DNA of 10,517 bases from JAHFOW01 sp964370795 (GTDB lineage: Bacteria > Planctomycetota > Brocadiia > Brocadiales > Brocadiaceae), in assembly GCA_964370795.1 (NCBI GenBank), contig CAYJME010000107.1:1-10517 (forward strand). The letters run 5' to 3'. Shown here piece after piece: positions 6,532-10,517 of the stretch. Each line of letters starts with the position of its first letter. Within the stretch, counting starts at the first letter, position 1. The notes beneath the pieces were generated by a model that had not been told where the DNA came from, ran no database searches, and saw nothing but the letters and a program-made list of their open reading frames with translations. Position numbers and translations under genes: made by a program.

Positions 6532-8469
6532 ATGAAAGTACTCCTCATTGGTGCAGGGAAAGGCGGATCAGCCCTTTTGCCTATTTTGCATGAGGATAAG
6601 GAAATAGAGATTGTTGGGGTTGTAGATAAAAACCTGGACGCAGAAGGACTAAGGATTGCGCGACAGTATAATATTCCCACGTACACAACGTATGAACCTT
6701 TAATAAAAAGGGGGAATTTAGACGTTATCATCAATGTCACGAGGAATTCACAGGTACTTAATGACATTGAGAAAAACAAACATCCAACCACTGAAATTCT
6801 GGGCGGCTTAAGCGCCAAACTCCTCTGGAACCTTGTAGAAGAAAGGAAAAAAAAAGAGGAGGAAATTCAGAAAAGTCTTTCCGAGCAGAAGGCGCTCTAC
6901 CGCATCGGTATCATGATTTCTTCTGCAATCGCCATGAACGACGTCTTTCAAACAATCGTCAGGAGCGGCCTGGAGGTAACAAACACTCCGGCCGGAAGCC
7001 TTGCGCTCTATGATGCAGAAAAGAATGAAATGGAACTTGCAGCAGTGCACGGTTTTAGCCCTGAATTTTCCTTAAAGGCAACCCGGTGGAAGGTAAGACC
7101 TGGCGGCCTTACCAGCACCATCCTTTTTCAAAAGAAACCTGTTGTGGTATCGGATATCAGCCTGGAATCGTTTATTGATACACGAGTGATCATGGCCGAA
7201 GGAATTCGCTCTCTGGTAGCAACCCCACTGTTTACCGAAGACAAAATTGTGGGTATCCTCTATGTTGATGATTATAAGCCCCGCTCTTATACCCAAAGGG
7301 ATATCTCCATCCTTGAGCTCCTTGCAACGCAGGCATCCATTGCTATCAAAAAGGCAAAAACACGACAACAACTCGAACTCAAGAACAAGGAACTCAAGAT
7401 GATGATGGATTATTTACAGAACATCCTTGATAACTCCGCTGATATGATTATTACCACAGATACGGAAAATAATGTCGTAGAATTTAATAAAGGGGCTGAG
7501 GACATACTCGGATATTCACAGAGAGAAACGGTCGGAAAGCCTTTGTGTGAATTCTTTGTAAATCCCGAACACTGCGCCTTTCTCCTTGAAAAGGTCAATC
7601 AGGAAGGCAAGATATCCAACCATGAAACACAGTTTATCACAAAGCAGAAAAAGACCATTGATATCAGCCTTACCCTTTCACAACTCAAAGATTCTGCGGG
7701 GAGCACGATGGGAACGGTTGGCATCAGCAAGGATATCTCGGAATTCAAAAGAACCCAGGCGCAACTCATCCAGGCAGGAAAACTCGCCGGTATAGGCCAA
7801 TTAGCCGCAGGCATTGCCCACGAAATCAATAATCCACTCACGGGTGTTTTAGGATATGCAAAAAGGCTCATGAAAAAGGCAGAGGACGAGGAACTCACGA
7901 AAATCAAAGCCTTTGAACCTTTCCCCAAAGAGATAAAACTAATTGCCGACTCGGCGATGCGCTGCAAAAAAATTATCGATGGTCTTCTGAAATTTTCCCG
8001 CACTTCAGATATGGCGAGCGCCGGCGTAAATATGAATGAAGTAATCGAAGAATCCCTCGTATTATTTGGCAATCAGTTGTCATCCCAAAATATTGAATTA
8101 GTCAAGATTCTGGACTCCCATATTTCCACGATTTGCGCAAATCATACACAGATGCAGCAAGTCTGTACTGACATTATTATCAATGCATTACAGGCCATGC
8201 CTGGCGGGGGCAAACTGACGATTGCAACAAGACCAAAGAATTCCACTGCCCTTGAAATAGAATTTACCGACACGGGGGAAGGCATTCCCCGGGAAAATTT
8301 AACGAAGATATTTGAACCTTTCTTTACTACGCGCGAACCTGGAAAGGGAACGGGACTGGGATTATATATGATTTACAGGATATTGCAGGAACATCACGGA
8401 CGTATAGAGGTAAAAAGCGAGGTTGGAAAAGGGGCAACATTCATTATAACGTTACCCTGCGTGCGCTAA
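6532..8469 (+). CDS. Soluble sensor histidine kinase: Rossmann-GAF-PAS-HisKA-HATPase
   Basis: There is no signal peptide or membrane segment in the 645 residues, so this is a cytoplasmic sensor. Residues 1-100 form a Rossmann-like nucleotide-binding domain: a beta strand, then GAGKGG (Gly7-x-Gly9-x-x-Gly12), and a second strand ending VVDKN with Asp32 where NAD-preferring enzymes hold the ribose, then LDVIINVTRN. A charged coiled linker (about 101-122) leads to a GAF domain (about 125-275) and a PAS domain (about 292-405, with DMIITTD and ILGYSQRE). The kinase core has His430 in GIAHEINNPLTGVLGY, the N box with Asn551, the G1 box DTGEGIP (Asp580) and the G2 box GKGTGLGL (605-611). All key residues are present, so it should autophosphorylate. 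AGGG at 6522-6525 supports the ATG. The response regulator starts 42 bases downstream. The ligand is unknown; NAD(H) is my inference from the fold and from neighbouring nuoEF. Confidence 0.92.
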   Translation: MKVLLIGAGKGGSALLPILHEDKEIEIVGVVDKNLDAEGLRIARQYNIPTYTTYEPLIKRGNLDVIINVTRNSQVLNDIEKNKHPTTEILGGLSAKLLWNLVEERKKKEEEIQKSLSEQKALYRIGIMISSAIAMNDVFQTIVRSGLEVTNTPAGSLALYDAEKNEMELAAVHGFSPEFSLKATRWKVRPGGLTSTILFQKKPVVVSDISLESFIDTRVIMAEGIRSLVATPLFTEDKIVGILYVDDYKPRSYTQRDISILELLATQASIAIKKAKTRQQLELKNKELKMMMDYLQNILDNSADMIITTDTENNVVEFNKGAEDILGYSQRETVGKPLCEFFVNPEHCAFLLEKVNQEGKISNHETQFITKQKKTIDISLTLSQLKDSAGSTMGTVGISKDISEFKRTQAQLIQAGKLAGIGQLAAGIAHEINNPLTGVLGYAKRLMKKAEDEELTKIKAFEPFPKEIKLIADSAMRCKKIIDGLLKFSRTSDMASAGVNMNEVIEESLVLFGNQLSSQNIELVKILDSHISTICANHTQMQQVCTDIIINALQAMPGGGKLTIATRPKNSTALEIEFTDTGEGIPRENLTKIFEPFFTTREPGKGTGLGLYMIYRILQEHHGRIEVKSEVGKGATFIITLPCVR

Positions 8470-8511
8470 GACAAAAAAAACACAAATTTAACAAAATAGG
8501 GAGGACAAATC

Positions 8512-9702
8512 ATGGCAGGCGAAAGAATCCTGGTAATAGACGATGAAGAAATTATTTGCAATTTACTCAAAGATACCCTGACGGATGAAGGATATCAGGT
8601 AGAAGCAGTAACCGGTAGCACGGAAGGGCTTGGAAAACTCGTCAGGGGAGAACCCTTTGATATTGTTATCACTGATATTCGTATGCCCAAAAAGGATGGG
8701 ATGCAGGTGCTCAGGGAAGCAAAAGAACGCGTTCCCGACCTGATTGTCATTATCATAACCGGATACCCAAGCATCGAAACTATCCGCGAATCAAGCGCGT
8801 GCAACGCCTTCGATTATATTACAAAACCACTCGATCCCGATGTGGTGAGTGATTGCGTTAAACGGTCTCTCAATACACGAAAATTATCCAGAGAACTCAA
8901 GGTACCGGAGAAGCCGCCGAGTATACTGGTCGTGGACGATATGCAGTCCGCCCTGTTCCTTTCCGAAGTCATATTACAGGATGAAGGTTATCACACCGAA
9001 ATTGCGCAGAACGGGTCGGATGCCCTTGCACTTTTCAAACAAAAAAATTTTGACATCGTCATTGCCGACCTCCACATGCCTGGTATGGACGGTATAGAAC
9101 TCCTGAACAACATTAAAAAGATAAACATCAAGACCCTCGTTATTATCATGACGGCGCGTCCCAGTATTGATTCTGCCATTGAAGCCTTCCGTCATGGCGC
9201 TTATGATTACATCACCAAGCCGATTGACGCAGATACCATCATCAATACCATTCAGCGCGGATATGAAAAATACCACCTCGAACTCAATGCGGACAAGCTC
9301 TTGAAGCGTCTGCAGGATTTACGACAGCAGATGATGAATGAAAACGCTGCACTCCTGAGAGAAAAAGAACTGGCGAACGCTATTTTTAATGCAGCGCCTG
9401 ATATTATCATTACCACAGATGAACATGGCAATATTCGCACCATCAATAATATTGCCCTGGAACTTCTGGGCTATAAAAATGATGAACTCCTGGGAAAACC
9501 CATTCATAATATCTTTGACGAGAAAAAGAATTTTTTCAAGGGAGCGGATTACGAAAAAATGCTGAAAGAGGGCAGGATTTATAACTACCCGCTTACCTGC
9601 ATAACAAGTAAAGGCAATAAAATCAAGACTATCTGGTCTGGCGCCCCTTTTCTTGACAAAGAAAAAGTAGTAAAAGGCATTGTGGGAATTGGGAGAAAAT
9701 AG
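8512..9702 (+). CDS. Response regulator with two receiver domains and a terminal PAS domain
   Basis: The 396 residues hold two complete receiver domains and a PAS domain. REC1 (about 4-122) has Asp10-Asp11, phospho-acceptor Asp55 (ITDIRMP), Thr83 and Lys105. REC2 (about 136-252) has Asp142-Asp143, Asp186 (IADLHMP), Thr214 and Lys236. A helical, probably coiled-coil linker (about 255-290) leads to the PAS domain (about 286-394, with DIIITTD and LLGYKNDELLGK). The protein stops in GIVGIGRK, where PAS domains of kinases usually run on as GIGRDITERK into a next module. There is no DNA-binding, kinase or cyclic-di-GMP domain. GGGAGG at 8499-8504 sits seven bases before the ATG, a strong ribosome site. 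It is very likely the partner of the upstream kinase, acting through protein contacts or as a relay, unless a C-terminal output has been lost. Confidence 0.9.
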   Translation: MAGERILVIDDEEIICNLLKDTLTDEGYQVEAVTGSTEGLGKLVRGEPFDIVITDIRMPKKDGMQVLREAKERVPDLIVIIITGYPSIETIRESSACNAFDYITKPLDPDVVSDCVKRSLNTRKLSRELKVPEKPPSILVVDDMQSALFLSEVILQDEGYHTEIAQNGSDALALFKQKNFDIVIADLHMPGMDGIELLNNIKKINIKTLVIIMTARPSIDSAIEAFRHGAYDYITKPIDADTIINTIQRGYEKYHLELNADKLLKRLQDLRQQMMNENAALLREKELANAIFNAAPDIIITTDEHGNIRTINNIALELLGYKNDELLGKPIHNIFDEKKNFFKGADYEKMLKEGRIYNYPLTCITSKGNKIKTIWSGAPFLDKEKVVKGIVGIGRK

Positions 9703-9737
9703 TAAAATAAAAATATGTTTAACAATTTCAATATTGC

Positions 9738-9761
9738 AGAGACGCAAGATTTTGCGTCTCT
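9738..9761. terminator. Strong 10-bp hairpin after the response regulator, possible terminator
   Basis: AGAGACGCAA (9738-9747) and TTGCGTCTCT (9752-9761) form a perfect 10-bp stem with a four-base loop, 35 bases after the regulator stop. No T-run follows directly (the next bases are ATCTATCGG), so intrinsic termination is uncertain. The same palindrome style (AGAGACGC ... GCGTCTCT) is, by recollection, common as an intergenic repeat in several phyla. It may be a repeat that also separates this transcript from the next gene. Confidence 0.45.
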
Positions 9762-9766
9762 ATCTA

Positions 9767-9790
9767 TCGGCGCATTTTTAAAGTCGCCGA
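9767..9790. repeat. Second small hairpin ahead of the MobB-like gene
   Basis: TCGGCG (9767-9772) pairs with CGCCGA (9785-9790) around a 12-base AT-rich loop, five bases after the preceding hairpin and just before the AAGG that precedes the MobB-like gene. It could be the outer part of the same repeat or a leader hairpin near the ribosome site. Confidence 0.4.
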
Positions 9791-9804
9791 AGGCTTAATG
9801 TATT

Positions 9805-10455
9805 ATGAAAATTATCTCTGTTACCGGAACAGCCAGCGGGGTGGGGAAAACAACTGTTGTACGATTCTTACTGCAACACCTCGACGATTTTTCCGCCTTA
9901 AAAATTACCACTAAACACGAAGGCAGTTGCACCAGGCATTCGGATTGTAATATATGCGAGACCATGGTGTATCCGTACAAGGTTACGATTGACCCCCTCC
10001 AAATTAATCAGGAAGGCAAGGATACCGCCCTCTTTAAAAACGCCGGGGCGCGAAAGGTCGTCTGGCTTCAAACCCATTCTGAGTGTTTAAAAACAGGTAT
10101 AGACGAGGCACTAACCCATTTTGGCGAACATGATTTTGTCCTCGTGGAAGGAAACAGCTTTCTCCATACCCACAATGCCGATATCTGTATCCTCGTTACC
10201 ACCCCACGGGAAACGAAGGTCAAGCGTTCTACAAGACAAATCATTTCCAAGATCGATATTGCAGTAATCAATAAATACAACGATGATTCTCTGGATGGCA
10301 TCACACAAACACAGGAACGGCTTCATCAGATAGGTTGTTATGCACCCATTTTCACCATAAACCCCTTACAACCCAACTACGCCCCAAATGAAATCTTTCT
10401 TAATCATATCAAGGAAATGATAGGACAGCCAGTTTCTTCCTGGAGTGAACATTAG
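9805..10455 (+). CDS. MobB-like P-loop NTPase with a cysteine cluster
   Basis: The 216 residues begin at once with a strand and a Walker A loop, GTASGVGKTT (8-17). The middle has FVLVEGNSFL (111-120), like the LVEG segment of MobB-type proteins, and later VINKYND (154-160), a guanine-recognition-like segment that is not an exact NKxD. MobB binds GTP and helps make or deliver the molybdopterin guanine dinucleotide cofactor. An unusual part is TKHEGSCTRHSDCNIC (36-51), giving Cys42, Cys48 and Cys51 (C-x5-C-x2-C), with His38 and His45 nearby. These could bind a metal or Fe-S centre. The ATG at 9805 has only a weak AAGG (9790-9793) upstream. It probably starts a new transcript after the hairpins at 9738-9790. 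The P-loop class is firm; the link to molybdenum cofactor is tentative, and another metallocentre-assembly GTPase is possible. Confidence 0.6.
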   Translation: MKIISVTGTASGVGKTTVVRFLLQHLDDFSALKITTKHEGSCTRHSDCNICETMVYPYKVTIDPLQINQEGKDTALFKNAGARKVVWLQTHSECLKTGIDEALTHFGEHDFVLVEGNSFLHTHNADICILVTTPRETKVKRSTRQIISKIDIAVINKYNDDSLDGITQTQERLHQIGCYAPIFTINPLQPNYAPNEIFLNHIKEMIGQPVSSWSEH

Positions 10456-10478
10456 CTCGGGTAGGGTGGACTTCGTCG

Positions 10479-10488
10479 TGAGCGCTCA
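10479..10488. repeat. Palindrome at the window edge, likely part of a longer repeat
   Basis: TGAGCGCTCA is a perfect 10-base palindrome within a stretch (about 10466-10500) whose wording, CTTCGTCGTGAGC and CTCAGTCGAACG, resembles intergenic repeats I recall from other genomes. It starts 23 bases after the MobB-like stop. The window ends before the element can be outlined. Confidence 0.35.
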
Positions 10489-10517
10489 GTCGAACGATTA
10501 AGGCGATTGTCTTATAT

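Noticed and set aside
7599..8072. A 157-codon ORF on the - strand
   Set aside because: It is antisense to the PAS-HisKA part of the kinase, composition is biased, and no domain is seen.
9319..9747. A 142-codon ORF on the - strand
   Set aside because: It is antisense to the regulator PAS domain and begins within the hairpin at 9738-9761; a shadow frame.
1..10517. CRISPR array, tRNA, rRNA or insertion sequence
   Set aside because: I saw no regularly spaced repeats, cloverleaf-like segments, rRNA-like conserved runs or transposase motifs on either strand.

Overview
This window probably comes from the chromosome of a moderately AT-leaning, respiratory bacterium. My best guess is an anammox-type planctomycete (Brocadiales). 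That rests on remembered resemblance: a PurS-like segment directly in frame ahead of PurL, a small-type PurQ, and gaps crowded with short palindromic repeats. No rRNA or other marker is present to prove it. All protein genes lie on the + strand; I see no tRNA, rRNA, CRISPR array or intact transposase.

Layout. (1) 1-3472, purine synthesis: the tail of a PurS-like segment (2-88), then purL (140-2491) and purQ (2687-3472), together FGAM synthase. PurS and PurL share a reading frame, separated only by a tandem TAA TAA and 16 in-frame codons, so this looks like a fused PurSL gene cut by stops. (2) 3494-6310, a diaphorase module: nuoE (3494-3988) and nuoF (4634-6310). The 645-base gap between them holds a GTCATTGCGAG-type inverted repeat (4216-4346) and a decayed toxin-antitoxin pair (4360-4577): an antitoxin without a start codon overlapping a ParE/RelE-like toxin cut after 19 codons. 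(3) 6532-9702, a cytoplasmic signalling pair: a histidine kinase (Rossmann-GAF-PAS-HisKA-HATPase) and a REC-REC-PAS response regulator that ends at the last strand of its PAS fold. (4) 9805-10455, a MobB-like P-loop protein with a cysteine cluster.

How the genes may work together. NuoE and NuoF carry what is needed to oxidise NADH (or reduce NAD+) through FMN and Fe-S centres, but no partner subunit is encoded here, so they must dock with a complex encoded elsewhere. The kinase just downstream starts with a GxGxxG Rossmann domain that has an Asp where NAD-preferring enzymes have one. A soluble sensor of NAD(H) state beside an NADH-oxidising module is the most interesting functional idea in the window; it is an inference. 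A MobB-like protein would fit a cell rich in molybdenum enzymes.

Most intergenic gaps carry their own small palindrome (2529-2603, 4216-4346, 6354-6438, 6491-6508, 9738-9790, 10479-10488), suggesting a genome with several dispersed repeat families.
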